From Intrasporangiaceae bacterium (GTDB lineage: Bacteria > Actinomycetota > Actinomycetes > Actinomycetales > Dermatophilaceae): a DNA stretch of 64,000 nucleotides. The position numbers were made by a program, and so were the translations under genes. The first letter of the stretch is position 1; each line of letters begins with the position of its first letter. Positions 40,154 through 48,856 of this stretch are shown in pieces. The notes below the pieces were generated by a model. It was not told the DNA's origin. It did no database searches and saw only the letters and a list, made by a program, of their open reading frames with translations. The stretch spans positions 1-64,000 of the forward strand of contig JAJPIW010000061.1 in the NCBI GenBank assembly GCA_021324575.1, given 5' to 3'.

Positions 40154-40920
40154 CAGTGCACCTCGGTGATCTCGGGGCCGCGCACGAACGGGTTGAGGTC
40201 GGGGCCGTCGGGCTCGTCGTCGTCGATGGCGGGCCCCTCCGCGTCACTGGCCGGGACGGTCAACGGGAGCAGCTCACGCGGCGCCATCGGCTGGGCACCC
40301 CGGACGACCACGGCCGAGCGCACCAGCTCGAGCAGCGGCTGGGCCGCCGCGTCGTCGATGGCGGCGCGCCCGGAGAAGACGGCGCGGAGGAACCAGCGGG
40401 GTCCGTCGACACCGGCGAAGCGGGCGGGGGCGAAGACGGTGCGCCCGTCGGGACCGGCCGACGGCATCCGGGTGGACAGCTCGGTACCGAGCAGGCCGGT
40501 CCGGACCTGGGCGGTCCCGCCCTGCTTGACGATGGACTGGGCGATCTCGTCGCGGATCTCGGCCCACAGCCCACCGGACTTTGGCGCGGCGAAGGCCTGC
40601 AGCTGGACGGCCGACTCGCCGAGCACCCCGGTGACCGCGACGACCTGCTGCTCCTCCGGCTCCAGCTCCAGGCGTAGCTCCAAGCCGTCGGCCCCGGTGA
40701 GCCACAGCGCCCCGAGGTCCAGTCGCCCCTCCAGGCCGGCCACCTCGGCGGAGTCGAAGGGGCCGTCAGCACGGTCCAGCGCGGAGTCCTCGGGGCTGGA
40801 CCCCGAACCGGTCACGTCGTCCGCGTCGGGCGACGTCAGGCTGTCGCCGTCGACGTCGGTCGACGGCTGGTCGGCGGCGGCGTCCGTGTCGGACGTGCTG
40901 CGCCTGCGGAACAAGCTCAC
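40153..40920 (-). CDS. DUF3710 family protein
   Basis: A 255-residue protein. The first 60 residues are acidic, Ser/Asp-rich and probably disordered; the DUF3710 fold occupies about 65-230 ([36 protein letters not shown]). It corresponds to Rv2696c. Role unknown. The ATG overlaps the dut stop, so it is translated after dUTPase in the same operon. Confidence 0.85.
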   Translation of the reverse strand: MSLFRRRSTSDTDAAADQPSTDVDGDSLTSPDADDVTGSGSSPEDSALDRADGPFDSAEVAGLEGRLDLGALWLTGADGLELRLELEPEEQQVVAVTGVLGESAVQLQAFAAPKSGGLWAEIRDEIAQSIVKQGGTAQVRTGLLGTELSTRMPSAGPDGRTVFAPARFAGVDGPRWFLRAVFSGRAAIDDAAAQPLLELVRSAVVVRGAQPMAPRELLPLTVPASDAEGPAIDDDEPDGPDLNPFVRGPEITEVH

Positions 40921-41408
40921 GGCGTGCCTTCTTCGTCGAGTGCGCTGGGACTACTGGGCCCGAACCCTCCACTGGACCCGTGACCAGTCTCCCCCCGGTC
41001 GCTCTCGGGAAGCGAATCGACCTCGTGGAACGCACCGGCCGTCACCTCCTGGAGCACCAGCTGGGCGATCCGGTCCCCCACGGCGACGTGGAACGCCTCG
41101 CGTGGGTCCAGGTTGACCAGGTTGACGAGGATCTCGCCCCGGTAGCCGGAGTCCACGGTGCCTGGCGCGTTGACGATGGTCACGCCGTGGCGAGCCGCCA
41201 GCCCGGACCGGGGGTGGACCAGCCCCACCCACCCCTCGGGAAGGGCCACCGCGATGCCCGTGGGGACGAGCGCTCGCTCGCCCGGGGCGAGACGCACCTC
41301 GCCCACGGCGTGCAGGTCGGCGCCCGCGTCACCGGCCTTGGCGTACGCCGGGAGCACCGCCGCCGGGTGGAGACGGCGGACGGCGACCGGCATACGGGCT
41401 GTCGTCAT
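40917..41408 (-). CDS. dut: dUTP diphosphatase
   Basis: Hydrolyses dUTP to dUMP, keeping uracil out of DNA. Of 163 residues the five trimeric dUTPase motifs are visible: [18 protein letters not shown], the uracil-binding [14 protein letters not shown] with the catalytic aspartate, [10 protein letters not shown], and a C-terminal GSSGGFG arm that closes the site. The ATG at 41408 starts [10 protein letters not shown]; an upstream extension was rejected as unrelated. Corresponds to Rv2697c. Confidence 0.95.
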   Translation of the reverse strand: MTTARMPVAVRRLHPAAVLPAYAKAGDAGADLHAVGEVRLAPGERALVPTGIAVALPEGWVGLVHPRSGLAARHGVTIVNAPGTVDSGYRGEILVNLVNLDPREAFHVAVGDRIAQLVLQEVTAGAFHEVDSLPESDRGETGHGSSGGFGPSSPSALDEEGTP

Positions 41409-41413
41409 GCGGG

Positions 41414-41713
41414 TCAGGCCGCGCACTCCCGGCAGACCATCTGGCCGGACGTGTCCGATGCCAGCTGGCTGCGGTGGTGCACGAGGAAGCACCGCGTGCA
41501 GGTGAACTCGTCGGCCTGCCGCGGGATGACCGTGACCGACAGCTCCTCACCGGAGAGGTCGGCGCCGGGCAGCTCGAAGCCCTCGGCCTGCTCGGTCTCG
41601 TCGACATCGACCGTCGAGACGCTCTTGTCGACGCGCCGGCTCTTCAGCTCCTCGATCGAGTCCTCGGACAGTTCGTCGTCGGTCTTGCGTGGAGCGTCGT
41701 AATCCGTAGCCAT
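41414..41713 (-). CDS. DUF4193 zinc-ribbon protein
   Basis: A 99-residue protein conserved in actinobacteria (Rv2699c type). The N-terminus [15 protein letters not shown] is acidic and likely flexible; the C-terminus has a CTRC...CREC four-cysteine zinc site. Function unknown, perhaps nucleic-acid binding. It heads the operon dut-DUF3710-OB-DUF3159, with a GGGAGAG ribosome site upstream of ATG 41713. Confidence 0.88.
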   Translation of the reverse strand: MATDYDAPRKTDDELSEDSIEELKSRRVDKSVSTVDVDETEQAEGFELPGADLSGEELSVTVIPRQADEFTCTRCFLVHHRSQLASDTSGQMVCRECAA

Positions 41714-42014
41714 GTGGTGTGGTCTCTCCCGTTCTCGTGTCGTCATCGCTCGTGGTCAGATCAGGACCCGTACAACGCAGGTGGCTCCCGTTTTGTGCCC
41801 ACGGCGAGGCGGATTGTGCCTCATCTGTCCCGCGATTGCCACCTGCCGTCCAGATGGCGTGAACCGTGGCCCGGATCGGGGGCCCGAACTTGGGGAAATC
41901 TTTACGGTCCGCGGGACCTTTCGGGCCGGGCGAGGACCATACATTGAACGGTACGACGCCCACCGGCGGAGCCCTTGCCGGGGCGGCCGTCCCCGATGGA
42001 CACGAGGTGCCACG
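41714..42014. other. Intergenic region between divergent genes, no gene seen
   Basis: 301 bp between the DUF4193 gene and a small plus-strand gene. No open frame here has convincing codon use. It holds two promoters by position; CATACATTG near 41938-41946 is a possible plus-strand -10 area. Nothing else recognisable. Confidence 0.5.
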
Positions 42015-42197
42015 ATGAGCGAGTTGACCACGATGCTGGCCGAGCGGTTCGCCGACGCGCGACGTTCCCTGCTCGAGGCGCGACGGGCCGGTGACGACTA
42101 CCTGGTCGACGTCCGGCTCAGTGAGATCGAGGAGCTGGCGCGGCTGGCCCGCGAGAACGACGTCGTCATCCCGGGCCTGGAGCGGATCGCGGCCTGA
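42015..42197 (+). CDS. Small conserved hypothetical protein
   Basis: A 60-residue, almost entirely helical protein (MSELTTMLAERFADARRSLLEARRAGDDY..), with heptad-like spacing of leucines and alternating charges, so a short coiled coil is likely. GAGGTG precedes the ATG. Its 3' end overlaps suhB, convergently, by 32 bp. I do not recognise a function; homologues beside suhB in actinobacteria are plausible but unchecked. Confidence 0.55.
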   Translation: MSELTTMLAERFADARRSLLEARRAGDDYLVDVRLSEIEELARLARENDVVIPGLERIAA

Positions 42198-43044
42198 CGG
42201 GCGGCACCCGCTCGATCGCCCCGGTCACCAGACGTTCCAGCTCGGCGGCGATGCCTGCCGTCGCGGCCCAGGTGAGGTCGCCCGTCGGGACGTCGATGAA
42301 GGTGCCTCCGGCCTCGGTGAGCACCAGCCAGCCGGCGGCCAGGTCCCACGGGTTGAGGCCGCGTTCGTAGTAGCCGTCCAGGGCGCCGTCGGCGACGTGA
42401 CACAGGTCGAGCGCGGCGCTGCCGATCCGGCGGATGTCGCGTACCTGCGGGATGACGTGCAGGAGAACCTCGGCGGCCCAGCGCCGCTGAGCCGCCTCGT
42501 AGCCGAAGCCGGTCCCGATCAGGGCGTGGCCCAGGTCGGTGCAACCGGTCGGCACGATCGGTGTCTCCGGGCCATCGCCGCGACGTCGGAAGGCTCCCCC
42601 GCCGACCCGCGCCCGGTAGGTCTCGCCGAGGGCGGGTCCGACGACCGCTCCGGCCACCGGACGCCAGGCCCCGGGCACCGTCGGGTCACCCACGACGGCA
42701 GCGACCGAGACGGCATACGCAGGAATGCCGTAGAGGTAGTTGACGGTGCCGTCGATCGGGTCGACGACCCAGGTGATCCCTGACCCGTCCCCGGTGGAAC
42801 CGCCCGCCTCCTCGCCCTGGAACCCGTCGGCCGGGCGGGCCGCGCCCAGGCGCGTCCGGATGAGGTCCTGGGCGCGCTGGTCCATGACCGTGACGATGTC
42901 GGTGTCGCTGCTCTTGGTGGCGGCGACGCCGAGGTCGCTCGGTCGGTCCAGGACGAGCTGACCTGCCTCGGTGGCGACCGCCACGGCCAGCTGCTCCAGT
43001 GCGGCGAGCTCGTCGGGTCCGGGGGTCGTCAGGTCACTGGTCAT
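42166..43044 (-). CDS. suhB: Inositol monophosphatase family protein
   Basis: Magnesium-dependent phosphatase of myo-inositol phosphate, needed for inositol lipids and mycothiol in actinobacteria. Of 292 residues the metal-binding motifs are EEAGG (about 80) and WVVDPIDGTVNY (about 95), and the C-terminal signature WDLAAGWLVLTEAGG binds the product side. Corresponds to Rv2701c. Related members act on fructose-1,6-bisphosphate or PAP; the context favours the SuhB type. Confidence 0.88.
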   Translation of the reverse strand: MTSDLTTPGPDELAALEQLAVAVATEAGQLVLDRPSDLGVAATKSSDTDIVTVMDQRAQDLIRTRLGAARPADGFQGEEAGGSTGDGSGITWVVDPIDGTVNYLYGIPAYAVSVAAVVGDPTVPGAWRPVAGAVVGPALGETYRARVGGGAFRRRGDGPETPIVPTGCTDLGHALIGTGFGYEAAQRRWAAEVLLHVIPQVRDIRRIGSAALDLCHVADGALDGYYERGLNPWDLAAGWLVLTEAGGTFIDVPTGDLTWAATAGIAAELERLVTGAIERVPPVRPRSAPGPG

Positions 43045-43047
43045 GGT

Positions 43048-44061
43048 TCAGTCGCTTCCGCAGAGGGCAGGTTTGGGACCACGCAGGTTGGCGCAGCACG
43101 CTGGTGGACAGGTCGAGGGCGGCCCGGCGAGCAGGTCGGCGAGGCCGGCCACGAAGAGCGGGTGGGTGCCGACGGTGGGCACCCGCACCATCGACAGGCC
43201 GAGCCGCTCGCAGGTCGCCGCGGCTTCCACGTCGAGGTCGTAGACCACCTCCATGTGGTCGGAGATGAACCCGATCGGGACGAGCGCGACGTCGGTGATC
43301 CCAGCCCCCGCGAGCTCCTCGATCCGGTCGTTGACGTCGGGCTCGAGCCAGGGCTGGCTCGGCGGACCGGAGCGCGAGCAGTAGACCAGCTCCCCGTCGA
43401 GCTCCACGTCGTGCGCCGCAACCAGTCCGGCGGTGAGCTGGGCCGCGAGCGCCTGCTGCGCCTGGGCGTAGGAGTGCCCGCCAAGGAGCGGGTCACCGGA
43501 GGCGGCATCCATTGCCTCCGGGATCGAGTGCGTGACGAAGAGCAGGTACGGCCGCCAGCCCGCGTCCAGCAGCGGCGCCACGGCCTCGTCGAGAACGGCC
43601 GCCCAGGCCGCGGCATACGAGGCGTGGTCGGCCAGCTGGGCCACCTTGCTCACCGCCAGCGAGGTACCGGCCGCGGTCTGTGCGGCGGCGAGGTCCTCGC
43701 GGTACTGGCGGCAGGAGGAGTACGACCTCCAGGCGCTGGTGAGGACGACCCGGACCTCGTCGACGTCCCGGGCGGCGGCCTCCCGGAAGGTCTGGTCGAG
43801 GAAGGGCGCGGCGTTGCGGTTGCCCCAGAGCAGCGGCGTGTGGTCACCGCGGCGGTCCAGCTCGGCGCGCAGGTCGGCGAGCAGCCGGCGGTTGGCGTCG
43901 TTGATCGGGCTCTTGCCCCCGAACGCGAAGTAGTGCTCGCCCACGACGGCCAGCCGTTCGTCGGGGACCCCACGACCCGCGGTCACCCGCCGCAGGAACG
44001 GCAGCACCTCCTCGGGGCCTTCGGGTCCCCCGAACGAGACGAGCATGTATGCCGCGCTCAC
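43048..44061 (-). CDS. hemH: Ferrochelatase (coproporphyrin type, iron-sulfur)
   Basis: Inserts ferrous iron into coproporphyrin III (CpfC activity) in actinobacteria. Of 337 residues, the N-terminus MLVSFGGPEGPEEVLPFL is typical and the metal-site region is FVTHSIPEAMD. C117 in YSSCRQYRED and cysteines 318, 322, 323 and 334 in the C-terminal tail fit the [2Fe-2S] binding set known from actinobacterial ferrochelatases; the exact ligands are inferred. It starts at a GTG overlapping the upstream channel gene, and lies 4 bp after suhB. Confidence 0.92.
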   Translation of the reverse strand: MSAAYMLVSFGGPEGPEEVLPFLRRVTAGRGVPDERLAVVGEHYFAFGGKSPINDANRRLLADLRAELDRRGDHTPLLWGNRNAAPFLDQTFREAAARDVDEVRVVLTSAWRSYSSCRQYREDLAAAQTAAGTSLAVSKVAQLADHASYAAAWAAVLDEAVAPLLDAGWRPYLLFVTHSIPEAMDAASGDPLLGGHSYAQAQQALAAQLTAGLVAAHDVELDGELVYCSRSGPPSQPWLEPDVNDRIEELAGAGITDVALVPIGFISDHMEVVYDLDVEAAATCERLGLSMVRVPTVGTHPLFVAGLADLLAGPPSTCPPACCANLRGPKPALCGSD

Positions 44062-44696
44062 TGCGGGCTCGTCCGGGTGCGCAACGCGGTGGGCGCGTTG
44101 AGGTTGAGGAGGACGGCGATGATCCGCACGGTGAAGACGACAGCCACACAGCCCCAGATGGTCACGGCGTTGACCCGGTCGAAGTGGTGCGCCACGACGA
44201 TGAGCAGCGCGCCGAGCAGAGCCGGCACGGCATACAGCTCCCGCCGCAGGACCTCCGGGACCTGACCGGCGAGCAGGTCGCGGATCACACCCCCGCCGAC
44301 AGCGGTGATCCCCCCGATGCCGATGGCCGCGACCGCAGGTGCCCCGGCGCCGAGGGCCTTCAGGGCGCCGGCCACGGCGAAGGCCGCCAGACCCGCTGCG
44401 TCGAGGATCCGCACGATCGGGGCGATCCGGCCGATCCTGGGATGGAAGGCGAAGGTTGCGACGCCGGCAACCACGGTCGGCAGGAGCAACCGCCAGTCGG
44501 ACAGCCCCACCGGCGGGTGGATCCCCAGCAGGACGTCACGGATCATCCCGCCCCCGAGACCGGCCGCTCCGGCCAGGACGAGCACTCCGAACAGGTCGAA
44601 CTCGACCCGCACGGCGACCAGGGCGCCGGAGAGGGCGAAGACGAAGACTCCGACCACGTCGAGGGCCAGTTGGAGGTTGTGGGTGTACGTCAGCAT
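44058..44696 (-). CDS. TRIC-like cation channel (YicG/UPF0126 family)
   Basis: A 212-residue membrane protein with seven hydrophobic segments in two repeats of three plus one, the layout of prokaryotic trimeric intracellular cation channels. Each repeat has a glycine-rich kink (GLGGGMIRDVLLG and AVGGGVIRDLLAG). Function is probably potassium or other monovalent cation permeation. ATG at 44696 was taken where hydrophobicity begins. Its stop overlaps the ferrochelatase start. Confidence 0.85.
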   Translation of the reverse strand: MLTYTHNLQLALDVVGVFVFALSGALVAVRVEFDLFGVLVLAGAAGLGGGMIRDVLLGIHPPVGLSDWRLLLPTVVAGVATFAFHPRIGRIAPIVRILDAAGLAAFAVAGALKALGAGAPAVAAIGIGGITAVGGGVIRDLLAGQVPEVLRRELYAVPALLGALLIVVAHHFDRVNAVTIWGCVAVVFTVRIIAVLLNLNAPTALRTRTSPQ

Positions 44697-44796
44697 GGCG
44701 GACCCAAACGTACCGCTGCGGCGTGGCCCCCTTTGAGCACGCCCGGCCGCGTGGCAGAGTCGAGCCAGCATCATCCACCGAGGAGAGATCACGCCC

Positions 44797-46095
44797 ATGC
44801 AGGACCTGCGACTCGTCGGCGTCCACGAGGACGGACAGCACCTGTTGCTCGCCGGCGACGACGGAGCGCGCTTCCGCCTCCCTCTCGACGAGACGCTGCG
44901 CGCCGCCGCCCGACGCGACCGGCCCCGGCTCGGCCAGCTCCAGATCGAGCTCGACGGCGGCCTGCGCCCCCGCGAGGTGCAGGCCCTCATCCGCGCCGGA
45001 CTGTCGGCCGAAGAGGTCGCCGATCGAGCCGGGTGGAGTGTCGACAAGGTCCGCCGCTACGAGGGGCCGGTGCTCGCGGAGCGCGAGCACGTTGCCGAGC
45101 TCGCCCGCGCGGTCCGGATGCGCGGCCACGGACGTGGCACCGACGAGCCTCTCTCGACCCGCGTCGCCCACCGGCTCACCGGCCGCGGCGTCGACCCGGC
45201 CAGCGCCAGCTGGGACGCGGCCCGCGACCCCGAGGGCCGGTGGAGCGTGCTCGTCCTGTTCTCCGCCGGCGGACGGGAGCGGACGGCGACCTGGCAGTTC
45301 GACGTGCCGGCCCGCACGGTCACGGCCCGTGACGACGAGGCCCGATGGCTGAGCGAGGACGACGCCGACCAGTCCGGTCCGATCCCCAGCCCGCACCAGC
45401 CCACACCGTCCTCGGCGCCCACCACGGTCTACGACGTCGAGTCCGACGGTGGACTCTCCGGTGCCGCCCGGGCCCGCCGCCGTCCCCAGGAACCGATCGA
45501 CCTGATGGCGGCCATGCGCGAGTCGAGCCGGTCCCGTCGTCCACGGCGCCGCGTGCACCAGCCCACCCTGACGCCGGTCGACGACGAGCCGCGCGAGGAC
45601 GCCCTGCCGCTCGAGCCGGTTCGCCTCCAGACCGCTGGCGACCAGGTGCCACCCCCGGCACGCGGTGCGCACCCCTTGGATGAGCCGCCGACTGCGGGGG
45701 CGGAGGGGGCGAGCGCGCGCGCCACTGCCGCCACGACCGCCACTGCCGCCACGGCGGACGAGGACGAGCTGCCCGATGACGAGCTGCTGGCCGAGGCCGC
45801 GAGTGAGGGCCCCACCAGCGGTGAGGTCGAGTCCCCCCACGCCGAGGACGCTGCCCCGGGAGACGTTGCACCGGATCCCAACGCAAGCCAACCCGAGCCC
45901 AGCGCGGCTGAACCCGAGCCTAGCGCGGCAGAACCAGAGCCCAGCGCGGCAGAACCAGAGCCCAGCGGTGACCTGCCGACCCAGGCGGCCGCGTCCATCA
46001 GTCGGCCGCGTCGCGGCGGGCGCCCGAGCGTCCCACGCTGGGACGACATCATGTTCGGCGCCAAGGGCTCGGCGGCCGGCCGCGCCGAGGACTGA
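44797..46095 (+). CDS. sepH: Cell-division regulator SepH
   Basis: Actinobacterial protein that stimulates FtsZ assembly. Of 432 residues the N-terminal DUF3071 domain (1-170, MQDLRLVGVHEDGQHLLL) contains a helix-turn-helix-like segment (LSAEEVADRAGWSVDKVRRYEGPV); a long disordered acidic/Pro-rich linker holds four tandem copies of PEPSAAE (about 370-395); the C-terminal motif RPSVPRWDDIMFG is the conserved FtsZ-interacting tail. A GAGGAGA ribosome site precedes the ATG. The stop codon lies within a 16-bp tandem repeat. Confidence 0.93.
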   Translation: MQDLRLVGVHEDGQHLLLAGDDGARFRLPLDETLRAAARRDRPRLGQLQIELDGGLRPREVQALIRAGLSAEEVADRAGWSVDKVRRYEGPVLAEREHVAELARAVRMRGHGRGTDEPLSTRVAHRLTGRGVDPASASWDAARDPEGRWSVLVLFSAGGRERTATWQFDVPARTVTARDDEARWLSEDDADQSGPIPSPHQPTPSSAPTTVYDVESDGGLSGAARARRRPQEPIDLMAAMRESSRSRRPRRRVHQPTLTPVDDEPREDALPLEPVRLQTAGDQVPPPARGAHPLDEPPTAGAEGASARATAATTATAATADEDELPDDELLAEAASEGPTSGEVESPHAEDAAPGDVAPDPNASQPEPSAAEPEPSAAEPEPSAAEPEPSGDLPTQAAASISRPRRGGRPSVPRWDDIMFGAKGSAAGRAED

Positions 46096-46136
46096 CCGCG
46101 CCGAGGACTGACCGCGCCGAGGACTGACCGCGCCGA
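46081..46136. repeat. 16-bp tandem repeat across the sepH stop codon
   Basis: CGCGCCGAGGACTGAC is repeated three times (46081, 46097, 46113) with a partial fourth. The first copy encodes the last residues and stop of SepH, so the extra copies lie after it. Confidence 0.9.
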
Positions 46137-46369
46137 CGTCTCTGCGCCCCGGCGCTCAGGCCGACCACCGGCGCACCATCTGTGGGGGTCTGGTCGGCTT
46201 CTGCGCCATGGCGCACAACCGGCAGCAGGCCGGCCAGGCCCGCGCCGAGGCCTGACCGCACCCACGTCTCTGCGCCCCGGCGCTCAGGCCGACCACCGGC
46301 GCACCCATCTGTGGGGGTCTGGTCGGCTTCTGCGCCATGGCGCACAACCGGCAGCAGGCCGGTCAGGCC
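46136..46369. repeat. Two direct copies of a dispersed hairpin repeat
   Basis: Copies of about 105 bp start at 46136 and 46264 (one inserted base in the second). Each includes a core of 55-56 bp running from CCGACCACCGGCGCACC to the perfect palindrome TGCGCCATGGCGCA (46161-46215 and 46289-46344); CCGACCA pairs with TGGTCGG inside it. The same core recurs at 62659-62714. It occupies the gap between convergent sepH and tdk. Confidence 0.9.
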
Positions 46370-46379
46370 CGCCCCGACC

Positions 46380-47057
46380 TCAGCCGCGCGGGAGCGGGAC
46401 CGGGCAGATCTCCAGGTCGATGGGAAGTACGTCCGGTGAGGTGGCAGCGGCCCGCGCGGCGGCGGAGTTCATCCGCCGCATGTAGTGGCGCCGGCAGAGG
46501 ACCTCGTACTCGACCTCACCGGAGCCGGCCGCTGTGTCCCCCACAACGACCTGGGCACCCTCGACGACCATGACCCCGTCGATGACCCGCGCGTTGTGCG
46601 TCGCCCGGTTGCCGCACCAGCACAGGGCCTCGACCTGCAGCACCTGGACCCGGTCAGCCAGCTCGATCAGCCGACGCGACCCGGGGAACAGCTCGGTGCG
46701 GAAGTCGGCGGTGATGCCGAACGCGTAGACGTCCACACCCATCTCGTCGACGATCCGGGCCAGCTGCTCAACCTGCTCGGGCCGGTAGAACTGGGCTTCG
46801 TCGCAGATCAGGTAGTCGACCTTGGCCAGGTGCGATGCCTCGGCCACGACGTAGTCCCAGAAGTCGACGTCGTCGGTCACCTCGATGGCCCGGGTCGAGA
46901 GCCCGAGGCGCGAGCTGAGGACCGACTGTCCGGCCCGGTCCAGCTTGGTGAAGATGAGACCGCGTTGGCCGCGAGCCAGGTGGTTGTGGTCCATCTGGAG
47001 GGCAAGGGTCGACTTGCCGCAGTCCATCGTGCCGGAGAAGAAGACCAGTTCAGCCAC
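46380..47057 (-). CDS. tdk: Thymidine kinase (type II)
   Basis: Phosphorylates thymidine for salvage. Of 225 residues the P-loop GTMDCGKST lies at 9-17, the catalytic glutamate follows LICDEAQF, and the lasso region holds the zinc cysteines CWCGN and CRRH. A C-terminal basic/Pro tail is extra. GTG start in the conserved N-terminus MAELVFFSG. The gene is followed by repeats between it and sepH. Confidence 0.93.
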   Translation of the reverse strand: MAELVFFSGTMDCGKSTLALQMDHNHLARGQRGLIFTKLDRAGQSVLSSRLGLSTRAIEVTDDVDFWDYVVAEASHLAKVDYLICDEAQFYRPEQVEQLARIVDEMGVDVYAFGITADFRTELFPGSRRLIELADRVQVLQVEALCWCGNRATHNARVIDGVMVVEGAQVVVGDTAAGSGEVEYEVLCRRHYMRRMNSAAARAAATSPDVLPIDLEICPVPLPRG

Positions 47058-47068
47058 GGGAGGTCACC

Positions 47069-48220
47069 CTATGCGCTGGCCCGCGCCGGGAGGGCGAACC
47101 ACGGGATCGCCACCTCGTCCTCGCTCAGCGAGCCGTGCAGTCCGCGCAGCGCGAGCAGCTGCGGTCGTGCCGTTCGGCTGTCGACCACGGCGAACGTGTC
47201 ACGCATGGCGACGACCAGGTCGCCGATACGGGGCAGGTTCACCGCCGAGACGGTCCCGAACCAGCCCGCGGCCACGGCCTCCTCGCGGCTCAGCACCCAG
47301 GCCCGTTCGGCAAGGGTCGCCTCCCACGCGGCCCGGACGTCGGCGACGGCGCCGGGCTGGCAGTAGAGCTGGGGTGCCCTGAACTCACCACCGACGTGTC
47401 GTATGCCGCAGGCGAGGTCCGGGTCGTGGGCGATATCGATCCGCAGGGCGTGCGGCACGTCGATCATGCCGTGGTCGGCCGTCACGTGGACCGAGGTGTC
47501 GGCGGGGACCGACCGGGCCAGCCGGGCCAGCTCGCCGTCGATCGCGCTCAGCTCGTCACCCCACTCCCAGGAGCTGCAGCCGTGGACGTGGCCGACCTTG
47601 TCCAGCTCGCCCCAGTAGAGGTAGACCAGCGCCCGCCGGTCGCGGCGAAGAGCGGTGAGCGCCGCGTCGACCCGGGCCGCCAGCGACTCGGCGGCCACGA
47701 ACCGTCCACCGCGCAGGGCCGCACGGGTCAGACCCGAGCCGTCGAAGAAGCCCGGGCCGATCCGGGTGACGGCGATGCCGGCGTCCTGGACCTGCTCGAA
47801 CACCGTGGGCAGCACCTGCCACTCCTCAGGGACCGGCCCGTCCTCCCAGGACAGCTCGTTGAGCAGCCGGTCGGCGCCGGGCACGAGCACCTCATAGCCG
47901 ACCATGCCGTGCTCCCCCACGGCCCGGCCGGTGCCGAACGAGCCCATCGAGGTGGCCGTCGTCGAGGGAAAACCAGCGGCGATCCGCCGCGCGGCTGGCA
48001 GGTTGGAGCGCAGAAAGGGCGCATGTCCGGCGCGGGTCCGGAGCAGCTCGTAGCCCAGCCCGTCGACGAGGACGACGACCGCACGGCGGGCCGGCGCCAC
48101 CTCGACCACGGAGGTGCCCGGCATCCGGTCCACCCCCAGGCTCACCGCCACGCTCGGCAAGACGCTCGCGAGCATCCCGCCGCCGGCGGCATGGGGAGCC
48201 AGGGGCGCGGGCCCGAGCAC
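47069..48220 (-). CDS. Alkaline phosphatase/nucleotide pyrophosphatase superfamily protein
   Basis: A 383-residue metal-dependent phosphodiesterase or phosphatase fold. The metal and nucleophile region is VVVLVDGLGYELL with threonine in FPSTTATSMGSFGTG, and the later metal sites are YLYWGELDKVGHVHG and VTADHGMIDV. No signal peptide, so it acts in the cytosol. The substrate is unknown; nucleotide or phospholipid headgroup esters are possible. The GTG at 48220 lies six bases after the DUF5998 stop, making them co-translated. Confidence 0.85.
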   Translation of the reverse strand: MLGPAPLAPHAAGGGMLASVLPSVAVSLGVDRMPGTSVVEVAPARRAVVVLVDGLGYELLRTRAGHAPFLRSNLPAARRIAAGFPSTTATSMGSFGTGRAVGEHGMVGYEVLVPGADRLLNELSWEDGPVPEEWQVLPTVFEQVQDAGIAVTRIGPGFFDGSGLTRAALRGGRFVAAESLAARVDAALTALRRDRRALVYLYWGELDKVGHVHGCSSWEWGDELSAIDGELARLARSVPADTSVHVTADHGMIDVPHALRIDIAHDPDLACGIRHVGGEFRAPQLYCQPGAVADVRAAWEATLAERAWVLSREEAVAAGWFGTVSAVNLPRIGDLVVAMRDTFAVVDSRTARPQLLALRGLHGSLSEDEVAIPWFALPARASA

Positions 48221-48225
48221 GGCGG

Positions 48226-48834
48226 TCAGCGGCTCCCGATGCTGGCCGACAGGACCCGCGCGAAGTCCAGGGCCGCGGTGAAGGCACCACGGCCGTCGGC
48301 CTCGGAGCTGATCCGCAGCGAGATGTCGTCGGAGGAGATTGTTCCCTCGAAGCCGTGGTCGGCGTCGCAGTTGGGGTCGCCGCAGGTGGCAGGCAGCAGG
48401 TCGACGCGGCTGACGGCTCCCCACCCGATGGTGAGGGTGATCTCGCGTCCGAGCTGACCGGCCTTGTAGTGCTGAGGGTCGGGGACGACGTGGGTGAGCA
48501 TGACGCCCCGGACCGCCGACAGGGGCACGCTCTCGGTGGTGGCGGTCGCCACCTCCTGGTCGGTGCCCGGTGCCGTCGGCTGCTCGTCGGGATGGTCGTC
48601 GGCATGCGCGATGACCAGCCGGCTGTCGGTGAGGACGAGGACGGTGATGTGCCGACGGACGACGTCGTGGTCGAACGTCGTCTCCTGGTGGACGAGGTGG
48701 GACCGGATCGACTCACCGCCGACGGCGGCCTCGACGACGTCGGACACCAGTGCCGGGTAGTAGCCCGCGCGGGTGATCGCCTTGGTGAGGGCCTCGGGCA
48801 GCGCCGACTCGGCGGCCCGGCGGGTCAGATCCAT
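48226..48834 (-). CDS. DUF5998 family protein
   Basis: A 202-residue soluble protein of unknown function, recognised as DUF5998 by its beginning MDLTRRAAESALPEALTKAITRAGYYPALV, the beta-rich core (RRHITVLVLTDSRLVIAHADD) and an actinobacterial CGDPNCDADHGF cysteine motif. No membrane segment. It directly precedes the phosphatase-like gene, with which it appears to form a two-gene unit. Confidence 0.8.
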   Translation of the reverse strand: MDLTRRAAESALPEALTKAITRAGYYPALVSDVVEAAVGGESIRSHLVHQETTFDHDVVRRHITVLVLTDSRLVIAHADDHPDEQPTAPGTDQEVATATTESVPLSAVRGVMLTHVVPDPQHYKAGQLGREITLTIGWGAVSRVDLLPATCGDPNCDADHGFEGTISSDDISLRISSEADGRGAFTAALDFARVLSASIGSR

Positions 48835-48856
48835 CCGGCCATTGTGCCCCAGCGGA

